Shown: in pieces, positions 48,594 to 58,428 of the stretch | How the letters are laid out: each line of letters begins with the position of its first letter | Numbering within the stretch: position 1 is the stretch's first letter | From: Dyella_B sp035503745 | GTDB lineage: Bacteria > Pseudomonadota > Gammaproteobacteria > Xanthomonadales > Rhodanobacteraceae | Direction of reading: 5' to 3' | Assembly (NCBI RefSeq): GCF_035503745.1 | Contig: NZ_DATJTC010000016.1 | Coordinates: 1-64,000, forward strand | Length of the DNA stretch: 64,000 nucleotides | Notes under the pieces: generated by a model | Database searches by the model: none | Told to the model about the DNA's origin: nothing | What the model saw: the letters and a program-made list of their open reading frames with translations, nothing else | Translations under genes and position numbers: made by a program

Positions 48594-51158
48594 TCAGAAC
48601 GTCAGGCTCCAACTGTTCAAGGTGCCGTAGTCGCCGTAGTACTCCGGATCGTTGTCGATCACTTTCAGCTTCCACGTACCGTTGCCCTTCACCGACGAAG
48701 CATTCACCGTGAAGGTCTTGTTGATGTTGCCGTTGTTTTCGTAGTTCGGCTGCTGCAGCACCGCGTAGTCGCCGTTCGGTGCGTATAGCACGATCTCCAG
48801 ATCGCCCGACCAGTTGTGCGTGATGTTGACATGCACCTTCAGGTTCGACGGCGCATTGCCCGGCTCGCCCGTCACGGCGATGTTGCTGGTGATGGTGGCA
48901 TTGTCGTTGATCACCACCGGCGTGTTGTTGCTGAACACGCCCGAGCCGCCGCCGCTGCTGCTCACCGTCACCGCATTGCTGGCGGTGCTGGTGGCGCCGG
49001 TGTTGTCGGTCACCGTCAACGAGACGGTGTAGGTGCCGGCCGAAGCGTAGGTATGGCTGGGGCTGGCCGAGGTGGACGTGCTGCCGTCGCCGAAGTTCCA
49101 CGCATACGCGTCGATGGTGCCGCCGGTATCGGTGGAAGTGTTGGTAAAGGCCACCGTCAGGCCGCTTGCACTGTCGGTGAAGCTTGCCGCCGGTGCGCCG
49201 CCCGCACTCGAGGACACCGTGACCGAACCGGTCTTGGTGCTGGTGGCGCCGGTGTTGTCCGTCACCGTGAGGCTGACCGTGTAGGTGCCGGCCGCCGCGT
49301 AGGTGTGGCTGGGGCTGGCCGAGGTGGCGGTGCTGCCGTCGCCAAAGTTCCACGAGTAGGCATCGATGGTGCCGCCCGTATCGGTGGAGGTGTTGGTAAA
49401 GGCCACCGTCAAACCGCTCACCGAATCGGTGAAGCCGGCCACCGGATCGCCGCCGGAGGAACTGCCGCTACCGGCCAGGCTGCTCAGCTGATTGACGATC
49501 ACGCTGCCCCAACCGCTGGTGTAATCCCAACCGGTCGCTGCGGTCTCACCGGAGTTGTTGCCCGAAGTGATGTCGTGGAACGCCGCCGAATAATTGGCCG
49601 AGGACGATTGCGCCACCTTGTACAGCACAGGCGCGGCAAAGCCCAGGCTGGTGCCGTTCGCCTGCAGCACGTGCGCCCACATGCCCACCGCCAGCGGCGC
49701 GGCCAGGCTGGTGCCGCCGATCTGCTGGTTCGCCTCGCCATCCACCGTTACCAGCGCGCCGCTGTCCGGGCTCGCGTTGAACGCGATATCCGGCACGCCG
49801 CGATAGGTCTGGTTGGTGATGCCCGAGACGCCCTTCTGCCAGCTCGGAATCGGTTCGAACGTGCTCGGGCTGCCGCCGGTGGCACCTTCGTTTTCGCTCA
49901 GGTTGTTCCACACGGTTTCGCTCGACCATGTGGTGTTACCCGTGGTGTACAGCTCCGTGCCGCCCACGGCGGTGACGTATTGGGAGCTGGCCGGCCAACT
50001 CGGCGTGACGCCGCCGTTGCCGCATTCGTCCGCACCGGAGTCGCCGGCCGAGACGAAGAAGGTCTGGCCTTGCGCCACCGCCTCCTTGAAGGTGGTGTCG
50101 TTCGACGCGGCCGAACCATCGGAGTTCGCATCGGTTTCGCATTCGCCCAGCGAGACGTCGATCGCCTTGACGATGTTGTCGGACACGACCTGCGCGTAGT
50201 CGGTCTGCAGATCCGCATCGTCCAGCGACGCGGCGACGTAGAAGTAATACTGCGTCACGCCGGTGAAGGCGATGATGTCCTGGCTATCGAGATCCCATTC
50301 GCCATCGCCGCTGGTATCGGAGCCGGAGGTGTTGCCTTTCAGCGTCAGCGTGACGCTGGGCAGACCGTTGGCGGAGAGATACGACTTTACGTCGCTTTGC
50401 ACGTTTTTCATCGAGCCTTCCGATACCGAGCCGATCGCCACGGAAGTGACATTCGGCAGGCCGCTCGCGCCATAGATCACCGGGAAATCGGTGGGGTTGT
50501 GGCCCACGGCGCTACCGCTCGCCTGCGGCTTGGTGGCATTCATGTGCGCGATGATCGGATCGGCATAGCGCGCGAACACATGCGCGGTATGCACGTTCTG
50601 CATGCCCAGCACCGCGTGAACGATACCCTGCAGATTGGCGGGAATCTTCACGTCGGTGTTGTTGGCATAGGCATCGCGGCCATCGTGCGTCTTGACATGC
50701 ACGAAGCTGGTGCCGAAGGCGGCTTGCGCGGTATCGGCGTGGCCATCGGCCTGCACGTAGGCGTTGTTGGCGCCGATCTGCACGTTAGTGAAGCCCGCCT
50801 TGGTCAAATAGGCGGCCACTTGCTGTGCCTGGTCGGCGGTCGGTGCATATTGCGCGTTGAACTGCGCGCTCGTCAGCGGCTTGAAGCCAGGCTTGGCGAT
50901 GTAGCTGTCCAGTTGCTGTTCGTTGCGCAACTTCAGTGTAAGCACCACGTGCATGGGCTGCGAAAACGCCAGCGGTCCCACCACCTGGTCGCCTTGGCGC
51001 AAGGTTACCGCGGGATGGATGGAGACCAGCGCGGCGCTGGTCGCGCTGGACACTGCATCGCTGCTCGCTATCGGCTGCGCCATGGCGCCCACCGAACCGA
51101 GCAGGGAAATGCCCAGCGCGGCGATCAGTGTCTTGATACGTAGATGACTACTCGGCAT
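48594..51158 (-). CDS. Secreted sedolisin (S53) protease with two PKD domains and P-domain
   Basis: 854-residue serine-carboxyl protease active at acid pH by family. Order: signal peptide (to AMAQ, about 29), activation pro-domain (to about 210), catalytic domain with E287 and D291 (GEWDLD), the oxyanion Asp in SAGDSGADECG and nucleophile S484 in GGTSLAAP. Two nearly identical PKD domains (about 565-645 and 650-730) and a proprotein-convertase P-domain close it. ATG 51158 has GGGGAG six bases upstream; the frame's earlier ATG at 51338 does not. It is a likely substrate of the type II system nearby. It does not run on as fragments. Confidence 0.92.
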   Translation of the reverse strand: MPSSHLRIKTLIAALGISLLGSVGAMAQPIASSDAVSSATSAALVSIHPAVTLRQGDQVVGPLAFSQPMHVVLTLKLRNEQQLDSYIAKPGFKPLTSAQFNAQYAPTADQAQQVAAYLTKAGFTNVQIGANNAYVQADGHADTAQAAFGTSFVHVKTHDGRDAYANNTDVKIPANLQGIVHAVLGMQNVHTAHVFARYADPIIAHMNATKPQASGSAVGHNPTDFPVIYGASGLPNVTSVAIGSVSEGSMKNVQSDVKSYLSANGLPSVTLTLKGNTSGSDTSGDGEWDLDSQDIIAFTGVTQYYFYVAASLDDADLQTDYAQVVSDNIVKAIDVSLGECETDANSDGSAASNDTTFKEAVAQGQTFFVSAGDSGADECGNGGVTPSWPASSQYVTAVGGTELYTTGNTTWSSETVWNNLSENEGATGGSPSTFEPIPSWQKGVSGITNQTYRGVPDIAFNASPDSGALVTVDGEANQQIGGTSLAAPLAVGMWAHVLQANGTSLGFAAPVLYKVAQSSSANYSAAFHDITSGNNSGETAATGWDYTSGWGSVIVNQLSSLAGSGSSSGGDPVAGFTDSVSGLTVAFTNTSTDTGGTIDAYSWNFGDGSTATSASPSHTYAAAGTYTVSLTVTDNTGATSTKTGSVTVSSSAGGAPAASFTDSASGLTVAFTNTSTDTGGTIDAYAWNFGDGSTSTSASPSHTYASAGTYTVSLTVTDNTGATSTASNAVTVSSSGGGSGVFSNNTPVVINDNATITSNIAVTGEPGNAPSNLKVHVNITHNWSGDLEIVLYAPNGDYAVLQQPNYENNGNINKTFTVNASSVKGNGTWKLKVIDNDPEYYGDYGTLNSWSLTF

Positions 51159-51996
51159 TGCAAACTCCCCAGGAATTTGGGACACAAAGCGACCCCTATG
51201 AGGTCGCAAGTACCCCATCACAGTTAAGTCGCGCACACGCGCGACGCCGTTTGTTTCACCAGATGATGAAGCGACTCCCGAGTCCCGGCTGCTGCTGCTC
51301 CCCCTGCGCTCCCACTGCGGACAGTGCCGATGCCACACTCCAATGACGTGCTAACCCCTAACCCTGGCGACGTCATCGCGGAATCATTCGCCACATGCTC
51401 CCTGTGACGAATGCCATCGAAAGTATCTGCCGAACAAACCTGCGTCAAGGCGCGCAACAAGAGCGGATGGGCAAAACCAAATCACCTGGAAAGTGCTTGA
51501 AACGCGCGCTTTTTCTTCACGAAATTAAACGCATCAACATGCGCGCGCGCTGATATCGATAGCAATGCGCGGGGTGCGTGTCGTCATTTTTGTCATCGCA
51601 ACGAGAAACGCTTATGTGTCACGCACTTCCCTATCTACGCAGCGTGAAGACGAGGAACGGGTTCACGCGACAGGTGTGATTGGGCGCTCGAAAAAAACTT
51701 CGATGAAAACGATGGCATCATCGATATTGCAAGGTTTGCGCAAGTGATCATTGCGCGAGAGGTCATCAAGACTGCACGATGACTTCGCATTCCCACGATC
51801 CAAACTTTCACACGTTCGTTTGCGCGAGCACGCCCATCGCCTCGAAAAGCATGAACGGATGCTGACACGCCGCGCGGTTTATCGCGCATGCAGATGCACA
51901 CCAGGCTCGGCGTGTTGACGCAAACCTGGTGATGCCGGCATGAGGATGCGATTCAATGAAGGTATGGCGTGAACGTTTTGTCGCAGGGCGAATCGA
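51159..51996. other. 838-base gene-free, lower-GC region
   Basis: No open frame here has a ribosome site or protein-like composition on either strand. GC is clearly lower than in the flanking genes, especially 51440-51760. The first 100 bases must include the promoter of the S53 protease gene. I see no tRNA, clear palindrome or repeat. Confidence 0.55.
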
Positions 51997-54501
51997 TCAC
52001 GTGCCGCGCGGCTTGGCGCGGTGGGTGGGCGTGGCGGTCCATGGATCGTCCGGCCACGGATGCTTGGGATAGCGCCCCTTCAATTCCTTTTTGACTTCGG
52101 GATAAGTGCGCTCCCAGAAGCCTTTCAGATCCTGTGTGACCTGGATCGGCCTTCCCGCCGGCGACAACAAATGCAAGGTGACCGGCACTTTGCCGTTCGC
52201 CACACGCGGCGTATCGGCGAGGCCGAACAGTTCCTGCAGCTTCACGGCCAGCACGGGCGGCTCGCCGGGGCTGTATTGGAGGCTACGCACTTGTCCGCTG
52301 GGCACGGCCAGGCTGTCGGGTACTTGCGCATCCAATTGCTTGCGCTGGTCGTAGTTGAACTGCGTGGCGAGGGCCTGCGACAGATCGTCGGCGGACAGTG
52401 CATCGAGTTTGCGCTTGCCTTGCAGATATGGCGCCAGCCAATCTTCGAGCGTATCAAGCAGGCGCGCATCGGAGACGTCGGGCAGGCCAAGCTCGGGCAT
52501 CCATGAGCCGAGCGATTGCATGCGCAGGCGCAGGCGCCGCGCCGATTCGGTCCACGGCAGGGCCTCCAGGCCGCGGGCGCGGATCGCCGCCAATAGCGCT
52601 GGCACGGCATCTTCTTCCTGCACGGGCACGCTGCGGCGTTCCAGCACGATGGCGGCGAAGCGGCGTTCCTCGAACGCTTCCACGCCTGCGCGCTCGTCGT
52701 TCCAACGCACGTGGCGCACGCGCTGGAAGTGTTGCGGGTAATCGCTTTCCAGCACGCGTGGATCGAGCGGTGCGGCGGCAAGGATCAGGCTGTCGCGGGC
52801 TTCGTGACGCAGATCCAGCACTACCAGCCACGGCTCGCCCAGCAGTGCGGTCTGCTCGTGCAGACGCGCGCCGCGGCCGTTGGACAAGGTATAGCGCAAG
52901 GGATTGTTATCGTCCTGCCGTGCGATGCGGTCGGGAAACGCATGCAGCAGCAGATCGCCCACGGCATGGCTGTGCGGCACGCCGCTCGCCGCGCTGCGTA
53001 CCTCCAGGCGACGCCGCCAACCCTTGCTGGCCTGCTCGATCGCCGCCAGCGCACCCGCATCCGCGCCGCCACCCTGCCCGCTGGCACTGCGGCGATCGCG
53101 CCACGCGTGCAGAGTCGCCACGCGCACGCGGAAATCATCGCTGCGCGCGAGTTCGCCGCGCAGCGGCGAGCGTGCTTCCATCAAGGCCAACAGATCCGCC
53201 ACCAGTGCAAGCAACGTTTCCGGCGCGCGCAACGCGGCGGCACCGAGGCGCGGCGTGGCACCCAGTTCAAGCATGCGGCGACCGAGCGGCGCGATACGCT
53301 GCTGCGCATCGAGCGCGCCCAGGCGCGTCAGCAGTTCGCGCGCCTGCGCCAACGCGCCTGCAGGCGGGGGATCGAGCCACGGTAGCTGCGCGCTACCCCA
53401 CGCAGCCAGTTCCAATGCCAGGCCCGACAACTCCGCCTGCGCGATCTCCGCCGTGCGCGACGGATCCAGCCGGCGGCTTTGTGCCCACAGCCGGTACGCG
53501 GTGCCTTCCGCGACACGCCCTGCACGACCGGCGCGCTGATCGGCCGACGCCTGCGAAATCGCCACCGTTTCCAGCCGCGTGAATCCGGTGTTGGGGTCAA
53601 AGCGCGGCTCGCGCGCCAAACCCGTATCGATCACCGCGCGAATGCCCGGCAGCGTGACGCTGGATTCGGCGACATTGGTGGCGAGCACGATGCGCCGTAC
53701 GCCTTCTTCGCCCGGCGACAGAGCAAGCTGCTGCTCGGCCAGCGAGAGCTCGCCGTGCAACGCCACGATCTCGACACCATCCTGGGGCAGGCTTTGCGAC
53801 AGGATGCCTTGCACGCGCGCAATCTCCCGGCGCCCGGGCAAAAACGCCAGGATGTCACCGGCGTTTTCGCCCAGCGCCTGACGCGCCACGCGCGCCAGGT
53901 GATGTTCCACACTTTCCTGCGTACGCGCCGGCGGATAGTCGATCCGCACCGGAAAACTGCGCCCGGGACTGCTGAGCCGCGGCGCATCCAGCCATTGCGC
54001 GATGCGCTCGCCATCGAGCGTGGCCGACATCACCACGATGCGCAGATCCGGTCGCAAGGTGTGCTGGATATCCAGCGCCAGTGCAGCCCCCAGATCGCCG
54101 GCCAAGTGCCGTTCGTGGAATTCGTCGAACAGGATCGCACCGATGCCGGACAGCTCCGGGTCGTCCTGGATCAGCCGCGTGAGAATGCCCTCGGTGACCA
54201 CTTCAATGCGCGTGGCCGCACTGACTTTCGATTCAAAGCGGATGCGGTAGCCCACGGTTTGCCCGATCGGCTCGCCCAACTGCTGCGCCATGAACTGCGC
54301 CGCCGCCCGCGCCGCGATCCGGCGCGGCTCCAGCATCACGATCTTCCTGCCCTCCAGCCACGGCGCGCCGAGCAACGCCAACGGCACTTGGGTGGTCTTG
54401 CCTGCACCGGGCGGCGCTTCCAGCACCAGGCGCGGTTGCGCGGCCAGTGAGGTGCGGATTTCAGGCAATAAAGAAGTGATCGGAAACATCGGCGCGTTCA
54501 T
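51997..54501 (-). CDS. hrpB: ATP-dependent helicase HrpB
   Basis: 834-residue DEAH/RHA-family helicase. Walker A APPGAGKTTQ near residue 32, the DEFHERH box near 125, SATLDGERI, ATNVAESSVTLPGI and the QRAGRAGR motif VI are all intact, followed by the HrpB-specific C-terminal region. HrpB is a putative RNA helicase of uncertain cellular role. Starts at 54513, 54501 and 54489 all lack a good ribosome site; MNAPMFPITSLLPEIR at 54501 looks most natural. Confidence 0.94.
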   Translation of the reverse strand: MNAPMFPITSLLPEIRTSLAAQPRLVLEAPPGAGKTTQVPLALLGAPWLEGRKIVMLEPRRIAARAAAQFMAQQLGEPIGQTVGYRIRFESKVSAATRIEVVTEGILTRLIQDDPELSGIGAILFDEFHERHLAGDLGAALALDIQHTLRPDLRIVVMSATLDGERIAQWLDAPRLSSPGRSFPVRIDYPPARTQESVEHHLARVARQALGENAGDILAFLPGRREIARVQGILSQSLPQDGVEIVALHGELSLAEQQLALSPGEEGVRRIVLATNVAESSVTLPGIRAVIDTGLAREPRFDPNTGFTRLETVAISQASADQRAGRAGRVAEGTAYRLWAQSRRLDPSRTAEIAQAELSGLALELAAWGSAQLPWLDPPPAGALAQARELLTRLGALDAQQRIAPLGRRMLELGATPRLGAAALRAPETLLALVADLLALMEARSPLRGELARSDDFRVRVATLHAWRDRRSASGQGGGADAGALAAIEQASKGWRRRLEVRSAASGVPHSHAVGDLLLHAFPDRIARQDDNNPLRYTLSNGRGARLHEQTALLGEPWLVVLDLRHEARDSLILAAAPLDPRVLESDYPQHFQRVRHVRWNDERAGVEAFEERRFAAIVLERRSVPVQEEDAVPALLAAIRARGLEALPWTESARRLRLRMQSLGSWMPELGLPDVSDARLLDTLEDWLAPYLQGKRKLDALSADDLSQALATQFNYDQRKQLDAQVPDSLAVPSGQVRSLQYSPGEPPVLAVKLQELFGLADTPRVANGKVPVTLHLLSPAGRPIQVTQDLKGFWERTYPEVKKELKGRYPKHPWPDDPWTATPTHRAKPRGT

Positions 54502-54530
54502 GCGCACGATCATAAATGGAGGTGCAGATG

Positions 54531-54586
54531 CCGACCATCCATGGTCGGAACCGCACCGGGCTACTGATCTCCCAAAAGTAGCCCGG
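54531..54586. repeat. Two adjacent perfect hairpins between gspD and hrpB
   Basis: CCGACCAT/ATGGTCGG (54531-54548, 2-base loop) and CCGGGCTACT (54556-54565) / AGTAGCCCGG (54577-54586). They lie 70-125 bases downstream of gspD on its strand and may mark the end of the type II secretion transcript, though no T-run is present. Confidence 0.55.
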
Positions 54587-54655
54587 CGAGCCTGTTCATT
54601 TAGTATCTAAGCCAGGTCGGTTGAATCGCTAAACGGCGTCATGTAAACGCGCTTG

Positions 54656-57076
54656 TTACTGCTTGAGCGGATAGGTCACCGGGTTTGGCTTTGGCGCGGT
54701 GGCGGGCGGAAGATTGGCACGCAGCGGCGCCAGTGATTCAAAGCCGTTCTGGTAATCGTCGGTGATCTGTTTGGCGTCGTCGCTGTCGGTGATGACGCGC
54801 GGCGTGATCAGCACGATCAACTCGGTGCGACTTTTTTGCTTGCCTGTAGAGCCGAACAGCTTGCCAAGGATCGGGATGTCGCTGAGCCACGGAACGCCCT
54901 GACCTGTATCTGAGTTCTGCTGCTGAATCAGGCCACCGAGCAGCACCGTCTGGCCGTTCTGCACACCCAGCTGCGTGGCGATCTGGCGCTGCTGAATCGT
55001 GTAATTGCCCTGGCTGTTGGCGTTACCGGTGGTGGAGCTGACTTGCTGATCGATATTGAGGTAGACCAGACCGCCCGGATTCACGCGCGGTTGCACATCC
55101 AGGATGATGCCGGTGGGAATGTATTCCACCTGGCCTACGGTGGTGGAAGTGGAGGTGGTGCCAAGCCCCGTGTAATAGGTCTGGTTGACCGGTATCTGGT
55201 TGCCCACCTCGATGTGCGCCACCTGGTTATTGAGCACCACCAGAGAAGGTGCCGACAGGGTCTTGGTATTGCCGCTGCTCTCCAGTGCGTTGAGCGCGAC
55301 CTGGAATTTTCCATTTGAACTCAGGAACGAATAGAAGAACGGTTGCCCGCTATACGTGTTGGTAGAGTTGCTGTTACTGCCGCCACCGAGCGCAATCATG
55401 CGGTGCGAGTAGGGATTGCCCGGCGTGTACGAAGTTGTGCCGCTGCTACTGGTGCTATTGGACCCGCCCGCCAATCCCTGCAAATACCACTGCACGCCGT
55501 ATTCAAGATCACCGGTCAGATCCACTTCAAACACGCGCGTCTCGATCTGCACCTGCAACGGCGCCTTGTCGAGCTGCTTGATTGCGCCGAGGATTTCGTT
55601 CCATTGCGCGGGGCGCGCGCGCACCAGTAGCTGGTTGTTGGCATCCACCGAGCTGATGCGGATGCTGCCGTCCTTGGAGCTGTAGCCCTGGTCCTGGCTT
55701 TTGCCGTTGGCCAGGCCGCCGTTCAAGCCCACGCCGCTGACGCCGGTGCCGCCGCCGATGCCGCCGGTGGAACTGCTGCCAAACGCACTGCTGCTGCCGG
55801 TGCTTGAGAGCGGGCTGCTGCCGGTGCTGCCCAGACCATTGCTGAGCCCGCCGGTGGTGGAGCTGCCGAAGCTGCCGGCGGTGCTGCCCATGCCGCTGGA
55901 CGAGCCCGACGCGTTGTTGCCGATGCCCAGCGTGGTAGCACCGCCGGCACCAGGCGCCACGCTGCCACCGCGATCGCTGCTGCCGTTGGCGCCGCCATCG
56001 GCGTAGATCTGCGCCAGGTAGTGCGCGAGATCCGACGCGCTGATGTTGCGCACGTCGTAGACGTACAGCTGCGGATCGTTGCCGCCGCCTAAGTCGATCT
56101 TGGTGATCCAGTCGCCCACTTCGCGCAGATAGCTCGGCTGGGTGCTGATCACCACCAGCGCGTTGGTGCGCTTGATCGGGATGAAGCGCAGCAGGCCGGC
56201 CAGCGGTGTATCACCCTTGGGGCCGAACATGCTATCCAGCTGCGGCATCAGGTCTTCGACGCTGGCGTGCTGCAGGTTGAACACGCCAACCGACATGCCG
56301 CGCAGCCAATCGACGTCGAAAGTGCGCACGGTGCGTTCGTAGTTGGCCAGTTCGTCCGGCGTGCCCGCTACCACGATGACGTTGCGCGCGTTATCCACCA
56401 GCAGGATCGAATCGGGCCGCGCGAACGGCTTGAGCAGCTTTTGCATCTGGTCGGCGGCGATGTAATGCAGCGGGAACAGCCGCGCCTGCAAACCACCCGA
56501 TGGCGCCACCGCACCCAGGCTGGGCGCGACGTTGCCCTGCACGGCATCCTTCTCCGGCATCACCACATAGCGGCCGTTGGTCTTGATCAGTGCGTTGTGC
56601 GTCCAGGACAGCAGCGTCTCCAGGATCGGAATGGCCTGGCTGCTGTCCACCGGTTCGGACGTGGAGAAGGAAATATTGCCTTGCACGCCGGGCACGATGG
56701 TGTAGTTCTGCTGCAGCAGGTCGCCCAGGATCGCCTTCACCACCGCCTGCACCGGCTGGTTCTCGAAGTTGAAGGTGACCGCGCCGCTGCCACCCGCCGC
56801 CGGACGCGGCGTGGTCAATGCGGTGGGCCGCACGAACTCGCCGCTGCCGGTGCTGATGCTGGCCACCGGCGGTGCCGCGGTGCCGGTGCTGGGATTGCTA
56901 TTGAGCGACTGCGGCTGCGGCGCGGGTTTCTCCGTACCGGCCACGGCCTCGCGTTCCAGCGAGAGGTCCGGCTTGGTCAGCGGCTTGGTGTTGGAGCATC
57001 CGCTCAGGAAGACGGCCAGCGCGATGGCGCTGACCTGCAGGCCGGTTCGGTAAAGCTGCGCGCGCGTGTGTGACAT
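54656..57076 (-). CDS. gspD: Type II secretion secretin GspD (XpsD)
   Basis: 806-residue outer-membrane secretin. Lipoprotein signal with lipobox LSGC (about C26), N0-N3 repeat domains (for example NYTIVPGVQGNISFS, LLVDNARNVIVVAG, RTNALVVIS), then a Gly/Ser/Thr-rich insertion of roughly 110 residues before N3, and the secretin core (VPWLSDIPILGKLFGS, ELIVLITPRVI). It forms the channel through which folded proteins leave the cell. Last gene of the gsp operon, as in Xanthomonas. Confidence 0.95.
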   Translation of the reverse strand: MSHTRAQLYRTGLQVSAIALAVFLSGCSNTKPLTKPDLSLEREAVAGTEKPAPQPQSLNSNPSTGTAAPPVASISTGSGEFVRPTALTTPRPAAGGSGAVTFNFENQPVQAVVKAILGDLLQQNYTIVPGVQGNISFSTSEPVDSSQAIPILETLLSWTHNALIKTNGRYVVMPEKDAVQGNVAPSLGAVAPSGGLQARLFPLHYIAADQMQKLLKPFARPDSILLVDNARNVIVVAGTPDELANYERTVRTFDVDWLRGMSVGVFNLQHASVEDLMPQLDSMFGPKGDTPLAGLLRFIPIKRTNALVVISTQPSYLREVGDWITKIDLGGGNDPQLYVYDVRNISASDLAHYLAQIYADGGANGSSDRGGSVAPGAGGATTLGIGNNASGSSSGMGSTAGSFGSSTTGGLSNGLGSTGSSPLSSTGSSSAFGSSSTGGIGGGTGVSGVGLNGGLANGKSQDQGYSSKDGSIRISSVDANNQLLVRARPAQWNEILGAIKQLDKAPLQVQIETRVFEVDLTGDLEYGVQWYLQGLAGGSNSTSSSGTTSYTPGNPYSHRMIALGGGSNSNSTNTYSGQPFFYSFLSSNGKFQVALNALESSGNTKTLSAPSLVVLNNQVAHIEVGNQIPVNQTYYTGLGTTSTSTTVGQVEYIPTGIILDVQPRVNPGGLVYLNIDQQVSSTTGNANSQGNYTIQQRQIATQLGVQNGQTVLLGGLIQQQNSDTGQGVPWLSDIPILGKLFGSTGKQKSRTELIVLITPRVITDSDDAKQITDDYQNGFESLAPLRANLPPATAPKPNPVTYPLKQ

Positions 57077-57079
57077 GGA

Positions 57080-57784
57080 TCAGTGTTCTCCCTGAGTGCT
57101 CGGGGTTACCCCGGAGCGCTGCTTTTGAATGGCGGCCCTGAGTCGTTGCAAGCGTTGTTGTTGTGCGTCGTTCGGCATCGCGCCCGGCGGCGGCATGGGC
57201 CGCATCCTCGTGGATCGACCCGGAGCTGGCGGCGGCCCATTCATCGGTATGGCCCCGGCCGGCGCTCCCGGAGCAGGTTGATCAATAGGAGCGCCCGCGG
57301 GCAGCTTCAGTTCCGTGCGCCCGCTCGGGGACGCGAAAATCGCCGAGCGCGGCAGCACCTTGACCAGCTTCCAGGTGCCGTCGGGCAGCATTGCGCCCTC
57401 GCGTACGCGTACCTGGCCGCCCTCGTCGCTTTTGTCGTTGCTGCCGTGGACGGGACCCAGCAAGGCCATGTGCAAGGTTGGCGTGATGATCACGCCGGTC
57501 AGCTGCAGGTCGCCCAGGCTCACGCCTTCGCTGCCACCGGTGCTGACGATCGGTTTGCGATCGGCGCTGAACAGCGGATGCAGCCAGAGCGGGGCGTAGC
57601 TGTCCAGCGGCGGCGGCGCCGGCAGCGCGACATTGTGCACCGGCGGCAGGGGCCGCGTGGGGCGCGGCGGATCCCAGCTCACGCCGCGGTCCATGCCGAA
57701 CAGCAGCGACACCAGCAGCAGGCCCAGGACCGCCACGACGATAACCAATGAGGGTGTGAGCCGGCGTTGCGCGGCAGCGTTCAT
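57080..57784 (-). CDS. xpsN: Type II secretion protein N (XpsN/GspN-like)
   Basis: 234-residue bitopic inner-membrane protein: a short cytoplasmic start, one helix (about 13-30), a Pro-rich linker and a periplasmic domain with LGDLQLTGVIITP, like the HR domain of GspC. Xanthomonads use XpsN in the XpsL-XpsM-XpsN complex and lack a standard GspC. The second half is Pro/Gly/Met-rich (AGAIPMNGPPPAPG). It lies between gspM and gspD, the XpsN position, with ATGA coupling to gspM. Confidence 0.85.
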   Translation of the reverse strand: MNAAAQRRLTPSLVIVVAVLGLLLVSLLFGMDRGVSWDPPRPTRPLPPVHNVALPAPPPLDSYAPLWLHPLFSADRKPIVSTGGSEGVSLGDLQLTGVIITPTLHMALLGPVHGSNDKSDEGGQVRVREGAMLPDGTWKLVKVLPRSAIFASPSGRTELKLPAGAPIDQPAPGAPAGAIPMNGPPPAPGRSTRMRPMPPPGAMPNDAQQQRLQRLRAAIQKQRSGVTPSTQGEH

Positions 57785-58428
57785 GGCTGATCGCCTCCCG
57801 CCGCATCGTTACCTTGCGCCGCACCGCTGTTGGCCGGCGCGTGCACATAGCCACCCAGTGTGAATTGCACTTCCAGCGGCGCACTGGCGCCTTTCTGCGC
57901 GGCGACCAACGGATTGCGATACACGCTGAAATCCTGCACGAACAGATACGGCTTGCCCTTTTCAAGCGTGTACAGCAAGCCGATCAAGGGCTGCATGTCG
58001 CAATGCAGGCTGATGCTCACCACCACTTTCTTGTACGGATCGCCCGGCGTGATGGGCGGATTGGGCACCGGCATTTTCTGTGCGACTTCGCAACTGCCTT
58101 CCTGCGCGTGCGCGGCGGCATCGTCGACCACGCGCTGCATCAGGCCGGCGGCGGCGGCGTTGGGGTCGGTCTCGGGCAGGAAGGTGCTGCTGTCGGTGGA
58201 GTAGCGGCCCAGCTCGGCCAGGCGCTTTTCCAATTGCGGTTTTTCCGCGATCGCGGCGGCATAGCGGCTCTGGGTATCGCGCAGGTCATCCATTTGGCTA
58301 TCGATGTTGCGCAGCGGCGCGACGAACCACCAATGCAGCAATATGAAATAGGCCAGTACCAGCACCAGCACGAGCAGGCCGATCGCGGCGATGCGGCTTT
58401 CCGCCGGTTTCATCGGGCGCAGGTTCAT
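57781..58428 (-). CDS. gspM: Type II secretion protein GspM (XpsM)
   Basis: 215-residue inner-membrane protein with one N-terminal helix (about 13-32), a coiled-coil region and a small periplasmic ferredoxin-like domain (VVVSISLHCDMQPLIGLLYTLE). It resembles PilO/GspM and stabilises the GspL platform. Four-base overlaps join it to gspL and xpsN. Confidence 0.87.
   Translation of the reverse strand: MNLRPMKPAESRIAAIGLLVLVLVLAYFILLHWWFVAPLRNIDSQMDDLRDTQSRYAAAIAEKPQLEKRLAELGRYSTDSSTFLPETDPNAAAAGLMQRVVDDAAAHAQEGSCEVAQKMPVPNPPITPGDPYKKVVVSISLHCDMQPLIGLLYTLEKGKPYLFVQDFSVYRNPLVAAQKGASAPLEVQFTLGGYVHAPANSGAAQGNDAAGGDQP

Noticed and set aside
48816..51143. Forward open frame of 775 codons opposite the S53 protease
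   Set aside because: Antisense shadow, low-complexity Arg/Gly/His composition, no ribosome site, while the protease has all catalytic residues.
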